From positions 1 through 7,482 of the forward strand of contig CAZIPZ010000195.1 in the NCBI GenBank assembly GCA_964541075.1: a stretch of 7,482 nt of DNA. The letters are read 5' to 3'. Made by a program: the position numbers and the translations under genes. Below are positions 1 to 6,691 of this stretch, piece after piece. Source of the DNA: CAZIPZ01 sp964541075. Its GTDB lineage: Bacteria; Acidobacteriota; Terriglobia; 20CM-2-55-15. The notes under the pieces were generated by a model. It was not told the DNA's origin and did no database searches. It was given only the letters and a program-made list of their open reading frames with translations. Numbering within the stretch: position 1 is the stretch's first letter; every line of letters begins with the position of its first letter.

Positions 1-417
1 ATGTTCGCGGATCAATCCTCGATTCCGAACGAACTTACGGGAACGCTCCGGGTGATATCCACTTCACCCGTTGCGATTGTCGGTCTCCGATTCAGGGGTG
101 AAAACTTCAGCACATTGCCGGTCACCAATCTTTCAGCACGATCAGCGGTTCCTCAAATCTCGCCCGGAGTGGGCGGCGCCAACGCCGTTCTTTTGCCACA
201 GTTCGCATCAGGCGGAGGATGGGCGACTGAGATCGTGATCGCTAATACGAGTTTGGCTGCCATGACTGTGCGGGTCGATTTATTCAAATCGGATGGGACG
301 CCGCTTACGGCGACTCTGAATGGACAGGCGGCAAGCACTTTCACCAACATTAATATTCCGGCGAATGGTGTTGTTACTCTTGCTCCGCGCGAGTCCAACG
401 GAGACAGCCGATTCTAG
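1..417 (+). CDS. C-terminal end of a large exported surface-type protein (partial)
   Basis: This reading frame is open from the first base and stops with TAG at 415-417. The ATG at position 1 is probably internal, because the protein begins in the middle of a beta-rich domain. The visible 138 residues are rich in Ser, Thr, Gly, Asn and Val. They contain a stretch around residues 60-85 (LLPQFASGGGWATEIVIANT) and a closing segment (IPANGVVTLAP). From memory, this resembles a C-terminal module seen repeatedly at the end of large secreted or surface proteins in acidobacteria, often following Ig-like or propeller domains. No catalytic motif is visible. The role is unknown; extracellular display or adhesion is an inference. 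The next gene starts 24 nt downstream on the same strand and may be co-transcribed. Confidence 0.75.
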   Translation: MFADQSSIPNELTGTLRVISTSPVAIVGLRFRGENFSTLPVTNLSARSAVPQISPGVGGANAVLLPQFASGGGWATEIVIANTSLAAMTVRVDLFKSDGTPLTATLNGQAASTFTNINIPANGVVTLAPRESNGDSRF

Positions 418-428
418 TATCGAGAATC

Positions 429-434
429 AAAAGG
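429..434 (+). promoter_or_regulatory. Ribosome binding site of the LPPGL-repeat gene
   Basis: AAAAGG lies 7 nt before the ATG at 442. This supports that start codon. Confidence 0.5.
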
Positions 435-441
435 TTTCATT

Positions 442-870
442 ATGCAACGAAGAATAGCTGCAGCCATGTTGATTTGCCTTCTTGGAGGCGGAACGCAGGT
501 ATACGCACAAGGCCGAGGCAAAGGACCGCAAAAGCAAAAAGCGCAACCGTCTACTGTTGCAGGCGGTTCTTTTGATAAAGAAGAGGAACGAATCATCCGC
601 GGATGGTTTTCATCACCGGCAAACCTGAAGGGGCTTCCACCTGGCTTGGCAAAGCGCGAACAACTTCCACCAGGCTTGCAACGCCAGCTAGCCAAGAACG
701 GAAAGTTGCCGCCTGGCTTGGAAAAGAAAGTTCAACCGCTTCCCCGAGAACTCGATCTCCAGCTGCCGAGATTGCCGGACGGGCGCAAACGCATGATCAT
801 CGCCGGAAACGTCGTTTTGCTGGAGGAGCGTACTGCAACAATCGTGGATATCCTTCGGGACATCTTTTAA
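442..870 (+). CDS. Small secreted LPPGL-repeat protein, CigR/RcnB-like
   Basis: The 142-residue product begins with a clear signal peptide: basic MQRR, a hydrophobic core at residues 6-15, and a likely cleavage site after TQVYA, with mature QGRGKG. The mature part is basic. It has three LPPGL motifs at residues 65-69, 75-79 and 89-93, spaced by charged linkers, followed by PLPREL (99-104) and LPRLPDG (108-114). It ends in a short beta/helix segment (about 118-142) that reads AGNVVLLEERTATIVDILRD. This layout of LPPGL repeats plus a terminal GNVVLL...T.TIVDI segment matches periplasmic proteins commonly annotated as RcnB- or CigR-like. Those families are linked to metal homeostasis (RcnB) and virulence regulation (CigR), but most members are uncharacterised, so function cannot be assigned here. 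The start is supported by AAAAGG upstream. It ends 44 nt from the convergent DinB-like gene, and no convincing terminator lies between them. Confidence 0.85.
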   Translation: MQRRIAAAMLICLLGGGTQVYAQGRGKGPQKQKAQPSTVAGGSFDKEEERIIRGWFSSPANLKGLPPGLAKREQLPPGLQRQLAKNGKLPPGLEKKVQPLPRELDLQLPRLPDGRKRMIIAGNVVLLEERTATIVDILRDIF

Positions 871-914
871 CAAACGCTCCAAATCATGGCCGCGTCGGAT
901 GGCCAGGAAAGTCC

Positions 915-1502
915 TCACTGCCCCTTCTTTTCTCCAGGGAAGCCCGCGGATTGGATTACGCGTTCAGCCTGAAGCAGATGGCGTTTTTGATGTTTTGAGA
1001 CGATCTCTAAGCCGGTTCCAACAGTGAACCGGATCATCGGAACAAAGGGATTCTTGAATCGAATGCGGTTGACGTCATATGCGCTAGCTGTGAAGACGAA
1101 CTGTCGCGCTTCCAGATTGCTCTGAAGAAATGATTTCAGAATCGACAATTCAACCTGTTGTTGCGGTTTGATTTTCTTGGGCGCCTGAAGCCGCTTCATC
1201 TTCGAAGACGGCTCAATGTAGTTGCGAATGAACCAGCGGCCGAACCACCCAACAATAATCTCCCGAGTTCCTGACTGTTTCTGACTTTGCAAAGAACGTG
1301 ACATCGCCAGCAAATAGACTTTGTTTGTGATGTACAGATGCTGAAGGCACTGGCCAACGCTCCAGGCGTCGGGCCGTGGACTCCAGTTCAACTGCTCGAG
1401 GGTGAGAGCATCCGCAAGGGCCTTCGCTTGCCAATCCATGTTTTCCAACTCGGAAATCAAGCGCTGCGACCAGGCCGGCAATCCCGCATTTGAACTGCAC
1501 AT
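915..1502 (-). CDS. DinB-superfamily (DinB_2-like) putative metal-dependent protein
   Basis: The 195-residue cytosolic protein has the four-helix DinB/YfiT layout. Helix 1 covers residues 10-35 with SELENMDWQAKALADALT. Next comes LNWSPRPDAWSVGQCLQHL, the typical W.P.PDAWS.GQ.L.HL signature, with His55. The C-terminal helix has HQKRHLLQAERV, with His171 and His175. These three histidines match the metal-binding triad of the superfamily. Family members include thiol S-transferases and many proteins of unknown reaction, so the substrate cannot be named. I chose the ATG at 1502 because GGAGAAGG ends 5 nt before it. An in-frame ATG at 1517 would add MEKVF but overlaps that binding site and lacks its own. 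The gene converges on the LPPGL-repeat gene. Confidence 0.85.
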   Translation of the reverse strand: MCSSNAGLPAWSQRLISELENMDWQAKALADALTLEQLNWSPRPDAWSVGQCLQHLYITNKVYLLAMSRSLQSQKQSGTREIIVGWFGRWFIRNYIEPSSKMKRLQAPKKIKPQQQVELSILKSFLQSNLEARQFVFTASAYDVNRIRFKNPFVPMIRFTVGTGLEIVSKHQKRHLLQAERVIQSAGFPGEKKGQ

Positions 1503-1507
1503 AAACA

Positions 1508-1515
1508 CCTTCTCC
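1508..1515 (-). promoter_or_regulatory. Ribosome binding site deciding the DinB-like start
   Basis: GGAGAAGG on the minus strand sits 5 nt before the ATG at 1502. It favours this start over the in-frame ATG at 1517. Confidence 0.55.
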
Positions 1516-1652
1516 ATTTATGTCCGCACACCGGGGTGGTCATAGCTGCGCGGCGTCAAGTCTCCTTCGGCTCGCGCAGCACTGGTGGAAGAGCAGCAGA
1601 ATCCGCGTTTTCAGTGGCGCAGTTTAACATGCACAATGGACGCATCCTCAAC

Positions 1653-3320
1653 TCATCGATTGAAGCGCAGGGACATAGCCACCGATGTTTCAGATTTCCG
1701 TTCAATATTCGTGGCGCTTCGAAAAGCGGCGAGATCAATGCCAAAGCCCTTGGTGAGGTTCAGTCCGATTCCGGCGGATGGGAACCACCGTTCTCGTGAG
1801 TATCGTTCGCCGGCTCTAAGTTCGATAAGACCCAGGCGGAATTCGCCCCCTACGTGAATCTCTTTCCGCTGAAGTCCTCTGGAAAACTCGGTCTCTACGG
1901 ACCAGCGGTCCGCATTGTATGACGCCCCGCCGGAATACCGCACGGGCAGCTCGACGCGTTTGACACCCGAACGAGCCTGAAGCGGCGATTGAATGAAATC
2001 CATCCCGTCGAAGAGACTCGTCAGCTTGAATTCTTGCGCTTCCAGCGCGTTCCAGTCCATACGATTTCCAAGTCCCTTCGCTTCAAACGTGAACTCCAGG
2101 TTATCCAGGACCGCAGCTGCCGCCAGGTCAACCGCTCTCCCGCGGCCTTTAGACGAGGTGACGTAATCGACGAGTGCGGGAGTTGTGGCCGGCTGCAGTG
2201 TCACCAGACCCAAGTGGTCCGTATCGAAGCGAATCCGAATATTCGCTGCGTCGTACCGAAAACCGTGAAGATAGTTGTAGTTTGCCGCCACATAGATGCC
2301 ATCGCGCGAGGATCGGCTCGTGAAGCCCGGTGCAGGCACGTGAGCGCGATATCCGACCGTGACAGCGGCGGCGACTTGGGTGTCGGTCACGTTAGTGATC
2401 TGAAACCCGGAATCCGGAAGATATTCATTAACGGAAGCGCCCAGCAATCGGATGAGCTGTTTATCGATGTTCAAATCGGATCCAACCGAAAAATACGGTC
2501 CTGCCCCGATGTAAGCCGCATGGAATGAGGTTTCACTGCCTGCAACACGAAAGCGTTTGCCGATAACCGGCGACAACAGTCCACGGGCAGACAGATCGGA
2601 AGCCGGTGCGAACCCTCGATACGCGTTGAGATCGCGGCTGATGCGGCCATTGATGAGATCATTGACGAACGCTGCCTTCCCTTCGCTTCTGTGACTGAGG
2701 AGATTGGTCACCAATGCTTGTCCGGACGGCCCTTGGAATCGCTGCACAAGGTCAGTGATCAATACGCGAGCGTTGGGTCCATAGCGCCGAATGAGATCCT
2801 GGACAAGTCCATCTGCAACGGCTCTGTTTCCTGCAACCAGGTCTCTCGCAAGGGCCTCCCCTTCCGGACCCTGAATGCGGCCGACAAGATCTCTCACGGC
2901 GCCGACTCCGCCGCCTCCGGTTCGCAATCCGTCAAGCAGCGTATTCACAACATCCTGTCCGTTTGGCATGGGACGGCGTTTCAACCCAATGTGCAGGGGA
3001 CTGGAGGCGTACTCCAACGCCCGAACAGGGTCGAATGCATCGCTGGCTGGATTGAAGATGTCTCTCACTTTGAATACCTGATAGAGCCCAAAAGGAATAA
3101 CGATCGACCGGTAAGATCGCGCTTCTCCGGCGAGCTCGGACGCCATGTTCTGATCTCCGATGCTTCCCATGGCGATGTGTCTCGCATCACCGCTGAAGTT
3201 TTGGGCGCCAACCGGCGTGCCGGCGATAAACACCCCCATAGCGGTTGCTGTAGCAAAGATTTGACGGAAACAAACTCCAAGGCGCCAGGTTTTCCCCGCG
3301 CCTGCTTTGATGACTTTCAT
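1653..3320 (-). CDS. Exported, probably outer-membrane beta-barrel protein with internal 15-residue repeats
   Basis: The 555-residue product has a long signal peptide: a basic N-region, a hydrophobic stretch at about 21-34, and a likely cut after GTPVGA near residue 39. The mature N-terminus (DARHIAMGSIGDQ, 45-57) resembles the A.A.GMG start of TraF/PorV-like outer-membrane proteins. Residues 127-220 form tandem units of 15-17 residues of the type [DNT]-L-[LVI]...G....[LV]. The C-terminal part (about 255-555) alternates aromatic and small residues in barrel-like strands, for example YIGAGPYFSVGSDL, GIYVAANYNYLHGF and the closing SETSVAMSLRFNR. I do not recognise a named family; it could be a transport-type barrel or a surface scaffold. 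The start at 3320 is set by AAGGAG 4 nt upstream. An in-frame ATG at 3362 would add 14 residues that overlap the binding site. The hairpin at 3422-3487 separates it from the upstream pair of genes, so it probably has its own promoter in 3321-3421. Confidence 0.85.
   Translation of the reverse strand: MKVIKAGAGKTWRLGVCFRQIFATATAMGVFIAGTPVGAQNFSGDARHIAMGSIGDQNMASELAGEARSYRSIVIPFGLYQVFKVRDIFNPASDAFDPVRALEYASSPLHIGLKRRPMPNGQDVVNTLLDGLRTGGGGVGAVRDLVGRIQGPEGEALARDLVAGNRAVADGLVQDLIRRYGPNARVLITDLVQRFQGPSGQALVTNLLSHRSEGKAAFVNDLINGRISRDLNAYRGFAPASDLSARGLLSPVIGKRFRVAGSETSFHAAYIGAGPYFSVGSDLNIDKQLIRLLGASVNEYLPDSGFQITNVTDTQVAAAVTVGYRAHVPAPGFTSRSSRDGIYVAANYNYLHGFRYDAANIRIRFDTDHLGLVTLQPATTPALVDYVTSSKGRGRAVDLAAAAVLDNLEFTFEAKGLGNRMDWNALEAQEFKLTSLFDGMDFIQSPLQARSGVKRVELPVRYSGGASYNADRWSVETEFSRGLQRKEIHVGGEFRLGLIELRAGERYSRERWFPSAGIGLNLTKGFGIDLAAFRSATNIERKSETSVAMSLRFNR
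2661..2942 (-). repeat. Tandem ~15-residue protein repeats inside the outer-membrane protein gene
   Basis: Six adjoining units lie at protein residues 127-143, 144-159, 160-174, 175-189, 190-205 and 206-220, and a seventh partial unit starts at D221. Most open with DLV, DLI, NLL or TLL and carry a Gly or Gly-Pro near the middle and a hydrophobic residue near the end. Units 2 and 5 are the most alike (DLVGRIQGPEGEALAR and DLVQRFQGPSGQALVT), 46 residues apart. The DNA copies are diverged, so this is an old expansion. The pattern suggests short amphipathic helices. Confidence 0.7.
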
Positions 3321-3324
3321 AGTT

Positions 3325-3330
3325 CTCCTT
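3325..3330 (-). promoter_or_regulatory. Ribosome binding site of the outer-membrane protein gene
   Basis: AAGGAG on the minus strand stands 4 nt before the ATG at 3320. It decides that start over the in-frame ATG at 3362. Confidence 0.65.
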
Positions 3331-3421
3331 TTTCCCAGGGTTGAATGGAGTCCCGGACTCAAACGGCGAATCCGGCCTCACTGGTCAATGCGTAAAACTT
3401 CGGGAAAAGGAGCAGGTTTTA

Positions 3422-3487
3422 GGGACAAAAAGAGAGAGTGAGCAATTTCTTACGTTCAGAAATTGCTCACTCTCCCCTTTTTGTCCC
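3422..3487. repeat. 66-nt near-perfect inverted repeat (REP/MITE-like hairpin, possible bidirectional terminator)
   Basis: The arms 3422-3450 and 3458-3487 are complementary. They form an outer 11-bp stem (3422-3432 with 3477-3487), a small internal loop (A3433 against C3475-C3476), a perfect inner 17-bp stem (3434-3450 with 3458-3474) and a 7-nt loop TACGTTC. On each strand the inner stem is followed by a run of five T residues within 2-3 nt, so it could end transcription in both directions. The stop codon of the 343-residue gene (3467-3469) lies inside the right arm. The perfect palindrome with GGGACAAAAA ends resembles dispersed REP-like hairpins mobilised by Y1 (RAYT) transposases, but no second copy is present in this window. 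Confidence 0.8.
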
Positions 3488-4498
3488 CAACGCCGTCATT
3501 GCAGGGTTCGAGATGGAGTCGCCGCATAGCGCATAAACAAAGTAGGTCTGTGGAGAATTCCACATACGGCGGAATGAATGCAGGTTGAGGGTGAAGTATC
3601 CTTCGACGATGGAGGCGTCCCCGGATTGTTTGACCGGCGAATAGCTTGGTGCACGAAGGTGCTTCACGACGGGGCCGGCCAGTTCGTTGCTTGTGACGAT
3701 CAAGGTGATCGGAACCACAGCGGTCGTGGGGTTGCCGGAAACCGGATTCATCACGACATGCCGTCCAGGAATCGCCAGCCGATACGCTCCTGCAACGACC
3801 CACGGTGAATTTCTTTCCAGGGCAACCGCCGACCTTGCCAAAAGTGCAATGCCTTTTTTCGGCATAGGCGGGGATTCAGCTCCCGGCCGGTATGTGGGGT
3901 AGCTGCCGAAAATCGTTTCTTCCGGCCATACGGAAGCGGGATCAGCGCCACTCGGTGTGACGTTATTGTATTTTCGCCACCGGGCCAGGAACTTTTCTGC
4001 TTCCGGATCTTCATATCCCGGTTTGGAGGGACTGCCTACTTGAATGCGCACGGGGCCCGCCACTTGGCCTCGTGCAATGAGCCACACTGCAAGCGGACCC
4101 GGAATAGGCGGAATGCCGAGCCGCTCGGCGACATTGACGCGGAACGCCGTGCCGGTGAATCCGTCGCCAGGATCACGTTGAGGAGGAGCAAGCCTTTCCC
4201 CGGGATCGTCAGCTACCGGCGCGGCGCGAACGACTCCGGTTTCGAGTTGCGTAGCGGCAAGGATTGCCATGCGCCGGAACGGAGGGCGCTTCATGGCCTC
4301 GCGCAGCGTCTGGACGCAACAAACTGCAAGTGGCAGGCCGCTCCCCTTTCCGTCTGCAAGTGCGGCTGTGCTGACGTTGGCCGGAGCGCGGAGCGCAATG
4401 CCGGTCTTGCCTTCCTCGATGATGGCTGCAAGAGCGTCGTCCAGCGCGTCGTCAGAACGCAGAACGTCCTCGGAAAGTTCACGCAGGATGGCGCTCAC
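3467..4498 (-). CDS. Conserved-looking protein of unknown function, translationally coupled to the HEIAH protein
   Basis: I do not recognise this 343-residue protein. The GTG at 4496-4498 overlaps the TGA of the upstream gene (GTGA). In-frame codons farther upstream only read the shadow of that gene, so GTG is the likely start; the binding site is weak (GGCGGCGGA). No signal peptide or transmembrane segment is evident. The first 30 residues are an acidic helix (ILRELSEDVLRSDDALDDAL). The rest is mixed and beta-rich: GIALRAPANVSTAAL (33-47), PLAVWLIARGQVAGPVRIQVG (135-155), a Trp/Pro/Tyr-rich middle (173-212), SPWVVAGAYRLAIPGRHVVM (231-250), VVPITLIVTSNELAG (261-275), and YFTLNLHSFRRMW...TYFVYALCGDS (301-328). 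The last residues (ALGTKRGE) are encoded by the hairpin at 3422-3487, so the native C-terminus was probably different. Coupling suggests matched expression with the metallopeptidase-like protein. Partner, adaptor or immunity roles are guesses. Confidence 0.8.
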   Translation of the reverse strand: MSAILRELSEDVLRSDDALDDALAAIIEEGKTGIALRAPANVSTAALADGKGSGLPLAVCCVQTLREAMKRPPFRRMAILAATQLETGVVRAAPVADDPGERLAPPQRDPGDGFTGTAFRVNVAERLGIPPIPGPLAVWLIARGQVAGPVRIQVGSPSKPGYEDPEAEKFLARWRKYNNVTPSGADPASVWPEETIFGSYPTYRPGAESPPMPKKGIALLARSAVALERNSPWVVAGAYRLAIPGRHVVMNPVSGNPTTAVVPITLIVTSNELAGPVVKHLRAPSYSPVKQSGDASIVEGYFTLNLHSFRRMWNSPQTYFVYALCGDSISNPAMTALGTKRGE

Positions 4499-6654
4499 GT
4501 TCCGCCGCCGATAACCGATCCGATGGATATCACGCGCATCAACGGACCGCAGGCGCTGCAGAACTTCAGGGCGCCGGCGGCCACCTCCTCGGTTGTGTTC
4601 TGGCGATCGGCGTGGCCCCACATGACACAGGTCCCGAATTTACCTGCAGCCGCGAGTTCTGAAGGAACGTTCCTGCCGGTTAAGCCTTTACTGAGCGTAT
4701 CGGCGATGGTCGCGCCGACAACGCCGCTTTTTTCTTGTACGTAGGCTTCCGCGTCGCTCTTGATCCCATTGGCGCAATGCCGGCCCGACACGTTATAGAA
4801 GAACTCGCCCTTTACAGGAGCGAAACCCAGCACGTGTGCAATTTCGTGAATGACCGCGTAGGCGGCCCGGGCGCTGGCATAGTCAGGAACGAGTCCGATG
4901 TAGAGAACAGATGCAATGTTCGCGGCGGAAACGCCGAATTCATGAGTGCGAAGCCGGATGTTCAACATGATTTTCTTTCCCGCAACGGCAAGTTTCTTCG
5001 GGTCGCCGCTGGCGTCATCCGGCAGCCTGACCCTGAATTCGTACTGGCCTTGTTTCGTTTTTTCCGGGTCGACCTCAATAAAATCCATGGTCACCCGGCC
5101 CTGAGTCTTCTGTCCCTGGACCCGCCAGTGCGATGGCTTGTTGGAGCTCCAAGGCAGAACCAGATCGTCCTCGGGGTTTTCCGTCGCATCCATGTTCCGC
5201 GCCGCCATCGGTGATTCCGGCGTCTGCGGCTCCGAAGCCAGCTTGTCCTTGGACAACATCAGGCTGACCGGATCCGAACGCGTTTCGTAGTAGGAATGGG
5301 CAAAGACGGCATGAAGCGCCGAGGGCGGACGGTTTTGGTGGGCGCCGGGAAATTCCGCAAGCCAGTGCGCCGGGCTCAACGCCGCGTTATCGCCCATCTT
5401 GAAGTAAACCAGCGCGGTGTTTCCGGTGCGCGGTCCAGGATCCAGTCCGGCGGCCATGGCTCGCGCATCCGATATCACTACAATTTCGAACTTTCGTTTC
5501 TGTTCGACGCCTGGGAATCCATAGATGAGCAGCCTCGAAGCGAGGAACTCCACTTCGATGAAGACCTCATCGAAGGCCTCCTTCACCTTTTTCGCAATGT
5601 CCTCGGGAAAGGCGTCGTCTTTGAAGAATCTGGGCGCCGGATGGTAAGGCTGAACATCCACCTTCCGCCAGCTCGTGATACTGACGCTTTCGTCAGTAGA
5701 GCCTTCGACGGTGCTCACCGTGAGTTTGGCGGTGATGCCGCCGCAACCCCGGAAGTCCAGCTCGACGACACGAGAGCCGTCGCTGTCGAGCGTGAGAGTC
5801 AGCGTGGTTTTGGGTTTGCCGACTTCAAGTTCCTGGTTTTCCAAAAGGCATTTGAGGGCCTCACCGGCGGCGTCCTTTGTGTCTTGGGAAGTCAGCTCGA
5901 CCGTGAGGTGGAGTTTGTCGCCCGCCAGTCCGCCATCGCAGCCGATCTCGATGCGGAGTTTGCCGCCCGTGTTCGAGCCTGCCTTTGGCGCGAGATTTAC
6001 AAAATGCTTTTGTTCTTCGCCATTGGAGAGGGCGGGCCAGATGAATCGCGCTTTGCGTTCCCGCCGGAGCAGAACCGCCTCCCGCTTGACGCCTTTGAGT
6101 GCGGACCATGCGGCGTTGTCTTGGGGATAGTAGGGTTCGGCCCATTCAAGACTCAGTTCGCCGGGGCTGTCGAGTTGCACCTCGGCTGCACCATCGTCGG
6201 CGGTGGTCACCGTGTTCGGCCGCTTCTTTCCTCCAAGTGCAGCTGCAGTTTCCGAATAGTAGTCGGGCGGCTTGCGGATGACGCATGTGCAACGGGCGCC
6301 AACGATGGCGGCGCCCTCTTCGTCCTTTGCGGATACCGTGATCTTGTTCCGATAGATCGTGTATCTCTGCCCATCCGGAATCCAGGTCTTGCCCACGGCC
6401 GTAACGGAAACCACAAGGTTGCATTGCATCTCGTCGTCAGTAAGTGCGGTCGTGATGGCTTCGTCGTCGATGCGGATTTCCCACGTGACCGGATTGAATG
6501 TGGCGGTCTTTTTGACCTGTGTTGAAGCCTGGTCCAGGACCTTCTTTTGGTCATCGGTTCGCTGAAGGATGAATGTCGCGCCATCGGCGTCTTCTTGTTT
6601 GGTGAAGTTCCGGATGGACACTTGAATGCTGGAGTTTACCGTCAGGTATTTCAA
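4495..6654 (-). CDS. Multidomain protein with C-terminal HEIAH zincin-like peptidase domain
   Basis: The roughly 719-residue product has no convincing signal peptide. An N-terminal beta domain (about 4-95) is followed by an Ig-like/Big-like domain (about 100-175) with SAKDEEGAAIVGARC and TTADDGAAEVQL. Next come beta-sandwich material (about 200-325), a mixed segment opening with SITSWRKV (about 326-333) and a catalytic-looking C-terminus. Residues 603-607 are HEIAH in the context AVIHEIAHVLGF, a HExxHxxG zinc motif. The residue expected as third His in metzincins is Pro613. Later come GRHC (His626, Cys627), Glu636, GTCVMWG (Cys676, Met678; Met-turn-like) and CSAC (Cys699, Cys702). This suggests a zinc peptidase of an unnamed type. 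The regulatory-like Ig domain and missing signal peptide are reminiscent of effectors of type VI or contractile injection systems, which is inference. The preferred start is TTG 6654, preceded by GAGGA at 5 nt. TTG 6717 is also open but lies in IS debris and lacks a good site. Confidence 0.85.
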   Translation of the reverse strand: MKYLTVNSSIQVSIRNFTKQEDADGATFILQRTDDQKKVLDQASTQVKKTATFNPVTWEIRIDDEAITTALTDDEMQCNLVVSVTAVGKTWIPDGQRYTIYRNKITVSAKDEEGAAIVGARCTCVIRKPPDYYSETAAALGGKKRPNTVTTADDGAAEVQLDSPGELSLEWAEPYYPQDNAAWSALKGVKREAVLLRRERKARFIWPALSNGEEQKHFVNLAPKAGSNTGGKLRIEIGCDGGLAGDKLHLTVELTSQDTKDAAGEALKCLLENQELEVGKPKTTLTLTLDSDGSRVVELDFRGCGGITAKLTVSTVEGSTDESVSITSWRKVDVQPYHPAPRFFKDDAFPEDIAKKVKEAFDEVFIEVEFLASRLLIYGFPGVEQKRKFEIVVISDARAMAAGLDPGPRTGNTALVYFKMGDNAALSPAHWLAEFPGAHQNRPPSALHAVFAHSYYETRSDPVSLMLSKDKLASEPQTPESPMAARNMDATENPEDDLVLPWSSNKPSHWRVQGQKTQGRVTMDFIEVDPEKTKQGQYEFRVRLPDDASGDPKKLAVAGKKIMLNIRLRTHEFGVSAANIASVLYIGLVPDYASARAAYAVIHEIAHVLGFAPVKGEFFYNVSGRHCANGIKSDAEAYVQEKSGVVGATIADTLSKGLTGRNVPSELAAAGKFGTCVMWGHADRQNTTEEVAAGALKFCSACGPLMRVISIGSVIGGGT
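4834..4848 (-). other. HEIAH zinc-binding/catalytic motif codons
   Basis: These codons encode HEIAH, residues 603-607 of the metallopeptidase-like protein. In zincins the two histidines bind zinc and the glutamate is the general base. The following VLGF supplies the glycine typical of HExxHxxG peptidases. Confidence 0.75.
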
Positions 6655-6659
6655 ACGAA

Positions 6660-6664
6660 TCCTC
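6660..6664 (-). promoter_or_regulatory. Ribosome binding site supporting the TTG start at 6654
   Basis: GAGGA on the minus strand is 5 nt before TTG at 6652-6654. It is the best start signal near the N-terminus of the HEIAH protein, since there is no ATG in the first part of the frame. Confidence 0.45.
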
Positions 6665-6691
6665 AGTCGCCGAAATAGAAGAAACAGGAAT

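Noticed and set aside
871..914. Possible terminator between the convergent LPPGL-repeat and DinB-like genes
   Set aside because: Only a 4-bp GGCC pairing is visible, and no T-run follows it, so it is too weak to call.
1503..1652. Promoter or regulatory RNA between the outer-membrane protein gene and the DinB-like gene
   Set aside because: I found no convincing -35/-10 pair, hairpin with T-run or known riboswitch pattern in these 150 nt.
2691..3344. 217-codon plus-strand open frame opposite the outer-membrane protein
   Set aside because: The minus frame has a signal peptide, repeats and a barrel-like half. The plus frame has no such features and no binding site.
4499..4621. Extension of the 343-aa protein upstream to an ATG at 4621
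   Set aside because: The added residues are Arg-rich and simply another frame of the conserved C-terminus of the HEIAH protein. The GTG overlapping its TGA is the more natural start.
4040..4744. 234-codon plus-strand open frame
   Set aside because: Its sequence is a compositional shadow of the two overlapping minus-strand genes: rich in Arg and Cys, with no domain pattern.
5296..6525. 409-codon open frame on the plus strand opposite the metallopeptidase-like gene
   Set aside because: It is antisense to a frame with recognisable domain features and a zinc motif. Its product has no coherent domain or good start signal. Long antisense frames are common opposite GC-rich genes.
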